Assembly (NCBI GenBank): GCA_027605045.1
Contig: JAQFWX010000015.1
Span: forward strand, 666,455-730,454
From: Phallus indusiatus
Taxonomy: Eukaryota; Basidiomycota; Agaricomycetes; Phallales; Phallaceae
Direction of reading: 5' to 3'
Length of the DNA: 64,000 bases
The notes beneath the pieces are model-generated. The model ran no database searches, was not told the origin of the DNA, and saw only the letters and a list, made by a program, of their open reading frames with translations. How positions within the stretch are numbered: position 1 is the stretch's first letter; every line of letters starts with the position of its first letter. Below are positions 36,329 through 46,926 of this stretch, piece by piece. Position numbers and translations under genes: made by a program.

Positions 36329-36489
36329 AGTGTCCCCGGTTTCTTTCCTCTCAGGTCACGGTGCGCTTTTCTTTGAACATGATTGTTACCTATCAACTCG
36401 AAGTCAACTAAATTATCGTTTGCATTCCAATAGTTCATCTGATGACCTTTACTTTGGAGGAACGAAGATTGTATCAATATCTAATTGAT

Positions 36490-37661
36490 TGAAATTGAAT
36501 AAACTTTGTCAACAGTGTCTGGTTATCAATGTACATATGCGTGATGATGGCGATCAGAGGTCCATTTGAAAGGTCAAGTTCGGGTGTTATTTTTGCGCAA
36601 TGTGCCACAATAGTACATCTAAATCGGTTGATATATGATCATCTCCAAGCCAACCTATGATAAAGCATGCGCGAGCTTGTCTGTGGACTTCTGCTACATA
36701 CCATCGTGTCAGTGATCTGGAACATATCATGAGTAAAACAGTATTGGCGTACAGAGTCAGTCTGTGACCATGAACTTCATAGTCTCTTCTGAAAAAGACT
36801 GGACATCTAAAAGGCCAACCACCGTGAATTATCATAAGCGTTGCTTTTGACATGGACGAAGGCGAAAAAGTCCGGCGGAAAGTTTAGGCAAATAGTTTAA
36901 TTCAACACTGTTCAAGGCCGGTTATTTGACCTTGAATCTAAGAATCCGAGGTTATAAGATCTGTAATCTCATTGACCATGGACGATTCAAAAATGGAAGG
37001 CCATTCCTACCCATAGAAATTGAAAAAATCAAACATCCGTTGGATCCGGAGCTAGGAGAATCTGATGGCTTCATCAAGCTCCTTGAAAACCTTAGAATAT
37101 TGAGGTATGTGCTTCACCTCAAATGTACACATCTGAGTGCACAAGTTAACTGGTATACGTAAAGTTTTAAAATTAAACTTACGGTAAATTTCGGTTTAGG
37201 ATCCCTGGTGAGCAATTAAGAACTAACTCACCCAGATTTTCCGATCTATAAAGCCCGGAAATATTTACTTACTCACAAAGAGCATCTCTGTATCTGTCAA
37301 CTTTACCTTCATTATTGACCCTTGATTAATGATCTTCCCTGCCATATTTTGATATCATAAGCTATCGTGCGTTTGATAGATAATCTTGTGGCACCGATTT
37401 GAGACTGTAATGCCAACCGGCATGAATTCACGATTTACGCGTTTGTAGATATTTAATTTTATATCTGAATCGTTTGGAGGTTCCCATTGACCAAGCATTG
37501 ACACACCGTTAATATAGGGCGCTAAACATCATCCGGAATTTACCGGATGCCTTATCTTTGGCACGCCAACTTTTCAACGGCTCTCATGAGCCATGACGAC
37601 CTCTGGCGCAATCGGTATCGCTTATTATCGTTCATTTTGAGAATAAACTCTCATAGTTTCC
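36490..37661. other. Intergenic gap upstream of the permease
   Basis: About 1.17 kb, with motif-free short frames at 36587-36853 and 36926-37162. The permease promoter should be at the right end; I see no TATA box close to 37662. Confidence 0.5.
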
Positions 37662-40142
37662 ATGTCAGGCCCCAACGAAACAGACCGCTTGCTCGAGACG
37701 CAAGAAGTAACTTGGGCAGATAACGTCAACCATCCTCAAATTGGGACTGCGTCGGACGGAGTGTCGTTGACGAGGAATGATGGTAAGGTTTACCAGAAAA
37801 ATTTCTCTACAAGTTTTAAAAAAACAGTACTATCAGCATCGCAAGGTGAAGCATTTGATGTTGTCCCGCAGGCAAAGCGACAGCTAGGTTCGTATCGACA
37901 CTGACTTAGCTTTTCGTCCTAAGCTCTGTTCTGCAGGTTTATACAGTGCCGTGTTTCTTATAATCAACCGTATAATCGGAACTGGGTACACGCATCTTTA
38001 ACTTTACATTACTTTTTCTCTGTTAACTTTTCTTTTCTGGTTATGGCTGATAGGATCTACGCCACCCCAAGCAACATCTTGCGATCTTCCGGAAGTGTCG
38101 GCGTTGCTTTCATTATGTGGATTGTTGGCGCCTTGGTGGCTTTTTGTGGCACGGCCGTATACGTGGAATTGGGAACTGTGAGCGCAGCTTATCTTGAGCT
38201 GAGATAGCCCTACCTAACTCAATGTAACTCGTAGGGTCTACCGCGGAGCGGAGGAGAAAAGAATTATCTAGAGTTTACGTTTCGGCGTCCTCGCTATCTT
38301 GTGACGTGTATCATCCCCGTTTATTTATTCATTATGGTATGATGTTTGGCCGGCCAGGAGGAGTTCATAATACTGATTCATTTTAGGGGAGCGGGGCAGC
38401 AAATAGCGTTGTCTTCAGCGAATGTGCTTTCCCACTTCCTTTCATTGTTGGCTTGATCAGCTCATCTCATTACCGCAGACGTTTTACATGCCATATCCGT
38501 CGAACCAAGCCGATTCAATACCCGACTCGCGGCATTTTTATGTCTCTCATTTTGCTGTTTCCTACACGGAACGTGGATGAAAGCGGGACTAAGGCTACAA
38601 AATACCCTAGGCTTATTCAAAGTGATTGTCCTCGTGCTAATTATTATATCCGGCATTTTTTGTCTGCTTCACGTTCCCGGTTTCACTGTTGACAAGGCCT
38701 ACGAAACTCCTCACAATTTCGAATGGGATAACTTTTGGGAAGGATCAGGGACCGGTGCTAATGCGTTTGTTTCAGGCCTTTATAACGTTATTTGGTATGA
38801 GATTTCTTCTTTGAAAACGAATCCTCGGTGAAAGTAGTGATTAGGTCATTCATTGGGTATTCTAATGCCAACTACGCCCTTTCAGAAGTTAAAGATCCCG
38901 TACGAACACTGAAACGAGCTGCGTTTCCGGCGATTTTTTGCCTCGCGACAATGTTCATCCTAATCAACGTTGCCTATTTTGCTGCAGTATCAAAAGCCGA
39001 TATCTTGGGGAGCCAGCGGATCGTCGCGTACGTACTTTTTTTTTTCTGATCAGGCTTGACGCCAAGCTGAACATTTCACACTTTTCAAGCGCACTTTTTT
39101 TTCGGAATCTTTTTGGGCCTACAACTGAAAGGGTAATAAACGCCAACCTTCAAATATTTTATTCATATCTGAATAAATATCTAGGCACTGAGCGCATTTA
39201 TTGCTCTTTCAACTCTTGGAAACCTCCTGGCCAATTCATTCGCGCAAGGAAGAGGTAAGGCGTTCTGTCATTATGCGAAGCATACTCAAACGCCAATCTA
39301 GTCGTACAAGAACTAGGCCGAGAGGGCGTTCTGCCCTATGCATCGTTCTTTGCAAGCAATAAGCCGTTCAACACGCCTTTAGCTGGTCTACTCACAATGT
39401 ACAGCGTCGCATGTTTATTACTCTTTACAGTTCCGACAGGAGACGCGTATACATTTATTATCACACGTATGTCATCTTCGCTTATGAAACTCCTTATTTA
39501 AAAGCTACGCCACTGAATTGCCTGCAAGTGTCCGCATATTGTCTTTCGTTAATCAATACTTTCGTATCGTTCGGGTTATTATTGTTGCATACTCCCGCGT
39601 ACAAAGTTTGGAAATGGGATCCACCTTTTACCGCTCCTAAAATTGTCATCTGCGCCTTTTTTCTTTCGAATCTCTTTCTAGTCGTTGTTCCGTTTATTCC
39701 ACCTTCTCCTGGGTCGCAAGTTTATGAGCGATTGCCTTATTGGGTACGTATATATTCTTTCTGTGCGTTTTTAGACTGCTTGACTCACGGGCTTTATAGT
39801 CGCATACCGTGGCAGCATATCTAGTATCGCTGTTAGGCATTGGGTATTGTTGGAGTCAACGATACGGTCACTTTAGATTAGATAGTAAAAAATTACATAA
39901 CGGACTGTACAGCAGAACCTGAAGCGTCGGTTAGAAGACTACGTCTTCTGACCGACGTTCTTCAGGTATGTTTAGTTATTTTTAATATCACAACGTCTTC
40001 TGACCGACGTTCTTCAGACAACAGGTATTGGTATATTTGGAGTGTATGGCGACCTCGGAAGTATGGGTACCGGTTGGAACGTAAATGGGTTGTGCAGGAT
40101 GATGGTGTTTATAGATATGCTTTCCATCAAGTTCCCTTATGA
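37662..40142 (+). CDS. Amino-acid permease, APC superfamily (LAT/MUP1-like), about 550 aa
   Basis: Start MSGPNETDRLLETQEVTW with an acidic cytosolic N-terminus. The first helix has the APC signature LIINRIIGTGIYATPSNIL (junction by intron), followed by ALVAFCGTAVYVELGTGLPRSGGEKNYLEF. Hydrophobic helices recur to FSESHLITADVLHA, GLFKVIVLVLIIISG, FVSGLYNVIWSFIGYSNANY, LSEVKDPVRTLKRAAFPA, ALSAFIALSTLGNLLANSF and GREGVLPYASFFASNKPFNTP. About twelve introns, each phase-checked except for small uncertainty in the first two. The frame seems broken after 38430 until a short intron ending at TTGATCAG is removed; then it is intact. The last intron (about 39843-40025) holds a repeat and hairpin, and the final exon encodes WSVWRPRKYGYRLERKWV to FHQVPL. 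The plasma-membrane substrate (methionine-like or other) is not predictable. Confidence 0.88.
39916..40017. repeat. Hairpin plus third direct copy inside the last permease intron
   Basis: The left arm at 39916-39939 (contains CGTCGGTTAGAAGAC) is the inverted partner of the right arm at 39943-39967 (GTCTTCTGACCGACG), with a loop of about three nt. A third copy, in the right-arm orientation, lies at 39993-40017 and is identical to the right arm over about 25 bp. The whole set sits within one intron. Confidence 0.75.
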
Positions 40143-40859
40143 ATTAGATTGGTCTATTGAGAACTTTGGTTAGTTTATATATTACATACTACATGATATT
40201 ATGGTTCCGGAGAGTGATTATGACTCTTTGAGTGAGTCAATGCGGCGGTCTCGGTAAGTCGATCCTTACACAACGTCCCGTCAATACAGCACAGTTTATT
40301 CATTTTCACTGGATGACATATATAAGTTACTAGTCATCGGATTTTATAAAAGCCTTATACAGGCTTTCTGGAACTGCGGTCATATGAGAAGACTCTGGAG
40401 GAGTACGATGGCGGTGGCCATTTCCCGTATTGATTAATTTATTAAATGAACTTAGTGCCGACACATGTAGATTTAATTGACCCGTAGTACAGTACACTTC
40501 ATTGAAAACTGTTAGTGACGCGTATTGTTTAGTTTTCTGTGTTGATGAATCGACCATTGACATGAGACGTCAACAAAATTTTTTTTCAAGTATTTCCAAG
40601 TCCTCAAGTCCTCAAGTCGTGTTCATCATTTCGCAATGATACCGTAGGGCGATGCTATTTTATGTTTCTGTAGCATTGGTGTTTACACGTTTTTTACATC
40701 ACAGTCAAATACTCCAGATACTACCTCAGTGACTCACTGCTCAGACTGGCGCGCGCCAGCTGGCAAAGTCAAAAAAACAATTACCATTCAAGTTGAAATT
40801 GATACTGCCAGCACATTTCATAAAACCAGAGGTGCTCAATCTACGTAGCCTCTGATTTA
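40143..40859. other. Intergenic gap between permease and decarboxylase-like gene
   Basis: About 720 nt. It includes a small tandem run of CAAGTCCT-like words near 40595-40620. No gene recognised. Confidence 0.5.
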
Positions 40860-40868
40860 TATATAAAA
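40860..40868 (+). promoter_or_regulatory. TATA box of the decarboxylase-like gene
   Basis: TATATAAAA is 69 nt upstream of the ATG at 40937. Confidence 0.6.
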
Positions 40869-40936
40869 TAACAATACATCCGGATCGTCATATGTAACTG
40901 CAAGCCCAAGCTGCAAATCCAAGCTGTCCAACACAA

Positions 40937-41903
40937 ATGACTGACTCCTATTCTTCAGAAACACCCGCCTATTTTCCCCCTCCTTGGAATTTAACAGCTG
41001 AGATGTACACCTTTCTAGTCTCGAGTTCTACTGGCTCCACAAGCCTCCCACCAAGCGCATATAATCGTCTTGAAGCACAAAGTGACTTCGCGGATGAGAC
41101 GAAATCGGGAAAATTCAAAGGGGGTGCTTTGGGATTAGGGTTGGTTTGTATTATTAGATATCACACCTCACCAGTTGGTATGGTTTTTTTTTCAATTATT
41201 TGAGAAAAGAGATGTTGATTGTAGTATGTATTTTTGTAGGACCTTACGATGAATTGGCATATTTACCTGGGAAGTTTGAGACGCCAGGAGGTAATAACCA
41301 TTTACGATGCACGAATATTTATGTATCGAGTGCAGCGTCCATCTACAACGGTAAGCTTTTGAATGTCACTGGCAGAAAAAAGATAAATCATAGGCAACTT
41401 TCCTCCTTTTAAACTTAGGCCGTCGTATCTGGAACATCCCCAAACACCTCGCAACATTCTCATTCACTGAACTCCCCGAACAAGAAAACAATGACTCTGA
41501 AAGACCCGGGTCCAAACGAGTCCACATACAAGTATCACAGCCCCACATGAATGGCTCAGAAGCCAACGTGCCTTTCTTCAATGCCATATGCACATTGAAT
41601 CCACACACCTTTATCCCCGAATCTTTCCCGTTTAACACGGACGACATCCCATTTATGAATGCGATTCAAACGTCCCCTCCATTACCGGGATTGCCAAACT
41701 CTGCTATCGAAATTTCGACGAATGAATGGCGGACGTTCAAATCGAGTATAAAAGGGATTGCGAGCTTGATGAGTATTCAGCCAGCTGACGAGTCAGACGG
41801 TGAAATTGCAGATGGAGTTCATTTTCCAAAGATCAAATTCTTTGTGGGAGTTTACGCACAGGATGTTGATATGATAGTTTCAGAGCCGATGGATGAAGCT
41901 TAG
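40937..41903 (+). CDS. Acetoacetate-decarboxylase-like fold protein, about 280 aa
   Basis: Three exons: 40937 to about 41178, about 41231-41353, and about 41417-41903. The joins give SPVGPYDELAYLPGKFETPG and SIYNGRRIWNIPKHLATF. The pattern PPPWNLTAEMYTFL at the start, RLEAQSDFADETKSGKFKGG, IRYHTSPVGPYDELAYLPG, HHLR-type NHLRCTNIYVSSAASIYNGR and RRIWNIPKHLA is typical of fungal proteins with the acetoacetate decarboxylase-like fold. Whether these decarboxylate beta-ketoacids is not established, and I did not identify the Schiff-base Lys. The tail ends GVYAQDVDMIVSEPMDEA. There is no signal peptide, so it is likely cytosolic. A truncated second copy with its 3' flank lies at 56477-56722. Confidence 0.8.
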
Positions 41904-42093
41904 TTGGGTTAAATCAGTTGGAACCTTCCAATGCAATACTTGAAAACAATTATTATGAAAGCTTTGATGGGTGAATCTGAATCATATTGCTTCTATTCGG
42001 TTATGCTATAGGCATATAAGCCTTGGAGTGAATAGTTAATAAAAGCGACAACTTACCAGTTTCGTTGGTGAGTCTTGTACATAGTTTATCTAT
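41904..42093. other. 3' flank of the decarboxylase-like gene
   Basis: Contains GGTTATGCTATAGGCATATA, which has a counterpart downstream of the truncated copy at 56477-56722. This shows that the 3' flank was duplicated with the gene end. Confidence 0.5.
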
Positions 42094-42478
42094 TGTAAGG
42101 GAGCTACGCTCCTTACACGCGTAGTCACGCTGTCGTCATCTCTATTTTTGTCTTCCTTTGTTTCGTCTAGATAGATTATCTGCCGCGGCAGCTCCCCTTC
42201 CTTTATTCCTCTTTCCTTGTCTTCGGATAGTTCCTCCTTTATGACCATTTCTTTGTCTCATCTTATATATATTTGTCTTTAGTTAGTATTATACATTGTC
42301 GGTTTTATCTCTATTTTTCGTGTGTGATTCGCACCCGGTACCTTCTCGGTACTTTCACTATGTCGAACCGTGAATCCTCAGGAACCGACGCAGACAGCTT
42401 GAGTCGGTTTGACCGAATACGGGCGTTTCGAAAACTACGCTGAAAACTATACAATTTGGAAGAACTTCTTCTGACTTC
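42094..42478. mobile_element. Decayed LTR-retrotransposon (copia-like) 5' end fragment
   Basis: It begins with the hairpin TGTAAGG..AGC/GCT..CCTTACA (42094-42117) and runs about 260 nt with a TATATATA-type box (about 42267), like an LTR. An ATG at 42360 (MSNRESSGTDADSLSRFDRI) then opens a short gag-like frame. After one frame change the next frame reads GRFENYAENYTIWKNFF and a stop at about 42478. ENY..W is reminiscent of the copia gag start. No pol, integrase or second LTR is visible, so this is a truncated relic. Identification rests on architecture and a short motif only. Confidence 0.35.
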
Positions 42479-42566
42479 ACCACCCTTAGCCTGAAACTCC
42501 CAGTCTCTCGGGATTCACGCAGATTCACATGTACAGAGGTCTTAAGTCTCGGAGCGTCGTTTCATC

Positions 42567-42592
42567 AGCCGTTTCGCTAATATCGAAACGGC
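42567..42592. repeat. Perfect 8-bp-arm hairpin
   Basis: CCGTTTCG and CGAAACGG flank a 6-8 nt loop. No associated gene end is obvious on either strand. Confidence 0.4.
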
Positions 42593-42774
42593 GAGATTGA
42601 CGACCAGAAGGATCAAAAGACAACATGATTATTCATATCAAACGAGCCAATATTCCATTGATGGAATTGTTGGCTCTGAACAAACTTTGGATTTCAATGA
42701 GTCAACTAATCACCAGAATCTGAGCGTACAACAAAATAAATTCGCATGGGTTTTGCCTCGCTTTCTTTCCTCCC

Positions 42775-44014
42775 TCAATCGAAATATAAACCACCGTTGA
42801 TTGAAACAGATTGACCTGTCATGAAACTTGCCTTGTCCGAGACAAGGTAGGATACTAATCCAGCCACCTCTTCGACGGTTCCATATCGCTTCATAGGCGT
42901 CGTTTTCACAAACTAATCGTGAGAGTGACGGGTTTTCATAAATGTTCGATCAATAGATTGGGATAGAACAAGTATACTTACTCTGTCCCTGTATCCTTCC
43001 TGATCTCCCTCTCCTTCTATAGAACCCGCTTTCCCTGAAGTTTTTATGTAGGTATCAAACCCTTTGATTTGAGAAATAGAACATAGACAAACCAATATCC
43101 GTTTGTATGAGTCCAGCTGCATAGGTATTAACAGTAATATTGGATGTGGCTAATTCTGCGGCTAAAGACCTCGTGGTTTAGTTGATAGGCGCGTATACGG
43201 AGACATAGATTTACCAAGGACTTGTGTCAACCCGCTCATTCCAAACTTTGAAGGACAATAGGGACCCCACAGAGGGAAGCCTGAGATTGATTAATTTAGT
43301 AAATGAGAATACAGGATGTTCCTCCAGCGAGTATGCTGACCTTTTTTACACGCGACGGAAGACCCTCCTAAAGCGCGGCAATCAGGTCATAAAAACATAA
43401 CCAAATTCGGAAGAACGTACCAATGATTCTTCCTCCTTTCCCTTGCTTTAACATTTGACGGGCCGCGGCACGATAGCAAAGGAAAACGCCGTCTAGATTG
43501 ACTTGAAGCACTTTCTTCCAGTCTGAGAACAATGCTAATTAAGATCGGTAAGAAAACTACGAGTAGGCCTGAGCTTTTGACTTTGAATTTACTGTCAGCA
43601 ATTGGGGATAACACGGGTGGGGGAATCCCTGCATTAGCTACCATCTTTTTTTTTTTCAGTATTACACTATTAAGCACGGGGAACTAGGGATCAACATACG
43701 ATATAAAGTTCTCCGAGCTCTGACACAGTCTTATCGACTAATTCTTGTACAACGTCTTCATTACTGACATCTCCAGACACAATGATTGCTCTGCGTCCTT
43801 TCTGTTCAATAATCTGAACCAATTCCTTAAGCAGGTCGATACTGTGGGGAAGACTATTCAAAGCGACATCGAAACCATCCTCAGCAAGTTGAATTGCGAT
43901 TGCACGACCGATACCACGAGAGGCTCCAGTGACAATTGCTGCTTTGGGTTTGTTACTATTGACGGTTTGCGTTGCTGGGGTCGAAATAGCTGAAGAGTCG
44001 ATAACGGTAGACAT
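42775..44014 (-). CDS. SDR-E, short-chain dehydrogenase/reductase lacking the terminal intron
   Basis: The start at 44014 gives MSTVIDSSAISTPATQTVNS, then [20 protein letters not shown]. It includes [37 protein letters not shown] and the intact catalytic YCPSK. The C-terminal part reads TYAAGLIQTDI, PMKRYGTVEEVAGLVSYL and DKASFMTGQSVSINGG, ending LYFD with TGA at 42775-42777. Introns follow the SDR-C/D pattern except that the last one, which splits the Gly codon of VTG|QxISINGG in A and C, is absent: ATGACAGGTCAATC is contiguous. The segment between TDI and FVKTTP is diverged (GKAGSIEGEGDQEGYRDR). Predicted active NAD(P)(H) oxidoreductase, with no obvious TATA box. It is the most diverged intact copy here. 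Confidence 0.83.
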
Positions 44015-44640
44015 AGATACTGGATGGGAAAGAGTAGATGAGATCTTTGATAAGGCGAACTCGGGAACAATGGTCGTTTGGTATGATGTCAATTTTCAGC
44101 TGATCTACATATTAATAATTAGCAATGCAGAAGAACCTTCTAGTTGACACTTGGTTCTCACCTACTTCACTCGACCAATCACATTCGTTATTCTGCTAGA
44201 CCAGGCGTCCCGGGTCCCGTCAAAACTTTAGCGGCTTTTGATAGGCATTTCTCATACAATTGTACGGAGAGGAGTATTCCTGAACACGTATCGCTTATCA
44301 CATTCTGAATCAGAAGAGTGTGTCCAGTCGACACTTGTGCGTAATATGGAATAGTACCACAAACTCGGTTGATTGTCTATCTTAATGTTGTTGAATTTGG
44401 GAAAGAGCTTGGGAGGAACAATTCTAGTTCAGTGTCAAGCGTATGTTTCACTAATATTGAAGGTTTATACTTACAGAGGCGGCTAATCCGCCGGTGCCAT
44501 TGACAATGGTGTGCATCCACTGCGCAGACGGACGAGAAAAGATGATCAGGCGGTTCGGTCTTCGGGTCACGTAAGCATGACAAGCTCTAAGCGAGATCTT
44601 GAACTTAAGTTACTTAACCGTCCTTGAACCGTCCTCAGGC
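44015..44640. other. Intergenic gap with an unassigned exon-like stretch
   Basis: About 620 nt. On the minus strand near 44470-44570 an exon-like stretch reads NRLIIFSRPSAQWMHTIVNG then TGGLAAS before a GTAAGT donor. I do not recognise the family, and no continuing exon was found, so it may be a relic. Confidence 0.35.
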
Positions 44641-44695
44641 TCGCGGCCGACGTCCTGAGAAGCTCTGGTGACGATTGCTGCTCGGAGACAGATCA
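44641..44695 (-). pseudogene. Relic of an SDR nucleotide-binding segment
   Basis: The minus strand encodes AAIVTRASQDVGRE, a decayed form of [14 protein letters not shown] of SDR-E, flanked by sequence with no further similarity. The first Gly of the Rossmann motif is changed to Arg. Probably a small leftover of another tandem copy. Confidence 0.5.
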
Positions 44696-45168
44696 AATTT
44701 CGGTTGGCGCGCAGGTTTATGAGGAAAAGTCTCGCCAGTAAGTGTTGCATATGCGTTTGTTTGAAAGCTTGAATAAGTGACCCAAGCCTTTTCAAAGATG
44801 GGATCCTGACTATTCTGATGATTGGTTAATATCAAAATGCAAGTACAGAACATTCGGTTTGTCTCGTGGTTCTTGACTTAGTTTGCCTCCTTACAGTTTA
44901 CTTGCAGACCGAACCTCAGTAAATTCTGGGGACCATATCATAACTTATGGATGGCGTTTTGTTTCACTCACAAATCGCATGAACACGCGCGAAAGAGTGA
45001 GCATTTTATCATACGCCTATAACAGACATTAAAATCAAGATGTACATATTTTGGACAAAGTATTTCTGCGTTTTGTATATACATAATCGTTCTATGACGT
45101 TGAAAATAAACTGAGTTTGAGTAGCGTGTAAAGAAAATGTACTGAATGGTCACCCACTGAAACTAATC

Positions 45169-46926
45169 CTAAACAGGCTGAATGCCTGGCATGCCATCGA
45201 TGTCATCGATGTCATCTGCACTCCTAAGAATGTCCAGACTGTGATCATCGCCTTCTCCTACATTATCACTAATATTCTCCTCAGGGTGGGTCAGTTCTAT
45301 GACAATAGATTGGTGTATGTGCTGGAGAACGCCTGATAAATTAAGTGATGATAAAGATAGGCTGCTATCATCAATTTTGTTAAGCTGGCGAAGATACAGT
45401 GTAAAATCGGTGACCAGGATGGCTATCAGGCTTGAATAGATATCAAGATACGTTATGGATGCAAGCTAAAATAATGAGTCTCACGTATCTTGAAATAAAA
45501 TAAAACTCTGCGCAGCAAGGGAGAATGTCGCTGAAGACTATTAACCAAATTAGACCACTTTGACCGACACAAAAGATGAGACTGCATACATATATGCTAG
45601 CTGGAACCTAGCAAAAGAGTGTAATTATCATGTACAAGCTAGTCATGACGAACTATCCTTACTGCTTCTAAGACTGCATTGGCGACACTAAGAATAATCA
45701 CAAAACTTGTCATTCCGAAATTTATAATCTCGCTTAACTCATTGCGCACAAACGGAATGCTCACCCAAATTTCAAGGTACCTGAAGTTTCATATCTTAGA
45801 ATCCATTCAGGTAGTCGTGTAATGACAGAGAATTTCACTTACATTGTGAAAAAAGTGTAGAAGCAACGTCGTGATCGTGACCATTTGCTATTCTAGTCTC
45901 CCGTTTCAACTTCCATATTTCCCAGACATTCCGGGTGATTATACAGAATATAAGACTGTCCGTATAGATGATGGTAATATTCATAACAAGTAAAGCCGTA
46001 TTGAATTCAGCTACCATTTTTGATAACTTCGAACGAAAAATATCGATAAGCTTGAAGCTTACGAGTAATACTATATGTGAGATATGTTTGTCAGAATTGT
46101 TACATAGGAGGTAGGACCTAAACTTAGACTGACACCGTGATGCATATCGGGAATGCTATTGCGTCTCGATAAAATGTAAGATTTTCATCGAATATGATTT
46201 TACAAGTTCAAACCTACAATACAGTTTCGAAATAAAACCTGAAGAAAGGCCTAAGATTAAAGCCATAACGAGAATTCTATTTCCTCGACACATTGCGTAT
46301 GCTCGCGCGACAAATAAGCCTAAGGTTAACATGGAATGAGCTTTCAAGAACATAACAATTGCGTGGTTTATACCTTGAACACCAATGTATACTACAAAAC
46401 CAGTGAAGTTAAACACAATGGCGACCCTGTTACAAGATCTTGGTTTTGTCGATCAACTTCCAATGCCAATACTGGCTTTGTTAGTAGGTTTCCTTACTTT
46501 TCCAGCTTTGGGCGATCAGTTATCAAGAGCTAATAAATACTGGAGGATCTGGTTCACTCACTGACGCGGGGTTTATAAAAAATACAAGCCCTTGATGCAA
46601 TACAAAACCATATCTTGTGAAAAGGTACAATAGAGTGGGCAGACTGAATGGTCTGAGCCATATATGCTCAACTTCTCGGGAAAAGTTTAAGAGATAATCG
46701 AAAAAGAAAAGCGCTGGAGGTTGTTCTATTAAATTTGTGCGATCATATTGCTCACAGGCCGCTCACCTAGAGAACTGATCAAGTTATAAACAATAACACG
46801 ACTATTATAATCCATAAGCACCAAGTGTCAAGACATAACCACGGTTACATACGTCTCATAATAAATCTCATAATAAACCAATTGGACTATGGCAGCTACG
46901 ACGTTGTTGTCGCTGGTGCTGTTCAT
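45169..46926 (-). CDS. DUF6533-B, seven-helix-type membrane protein
   Basis: Start MNSTSDNNVVAAIVQLVYYE at 46926. The 8-nt micro-exon is at 46774-46767. Exon 3 then reads QPPALFFFDYLLNFSREVEH and IWLRPFSLPTLLYLFTRYGF, the DUF6533 signature. Later exons give RSCNRVAIVFNFTGFVVYIG, GLFVARAYAMCRGNRILVMA and LILGLSSGFISKLYC. Near the C-terminus is ILVTDFTLYLRQLNKIDDSS with HQSIVIELTHPEEN, ending DIDDIDGMPGIQPV and TAG at 45169-45171. Frames are intact through the parts I followed. Function unknown; integral membrane. Its upstream region resembles that of DUF6533-A around the start codon, so the promoter was likely duplicated too. Confidence 0.75.

Noticed and set aside
38430..38600. Frameshift in the permease after FSE
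   Set aside because: Removing a short GT-AG intron ending at TTGATCAG restores a family-like frame (SHLITADVLHA onwards).
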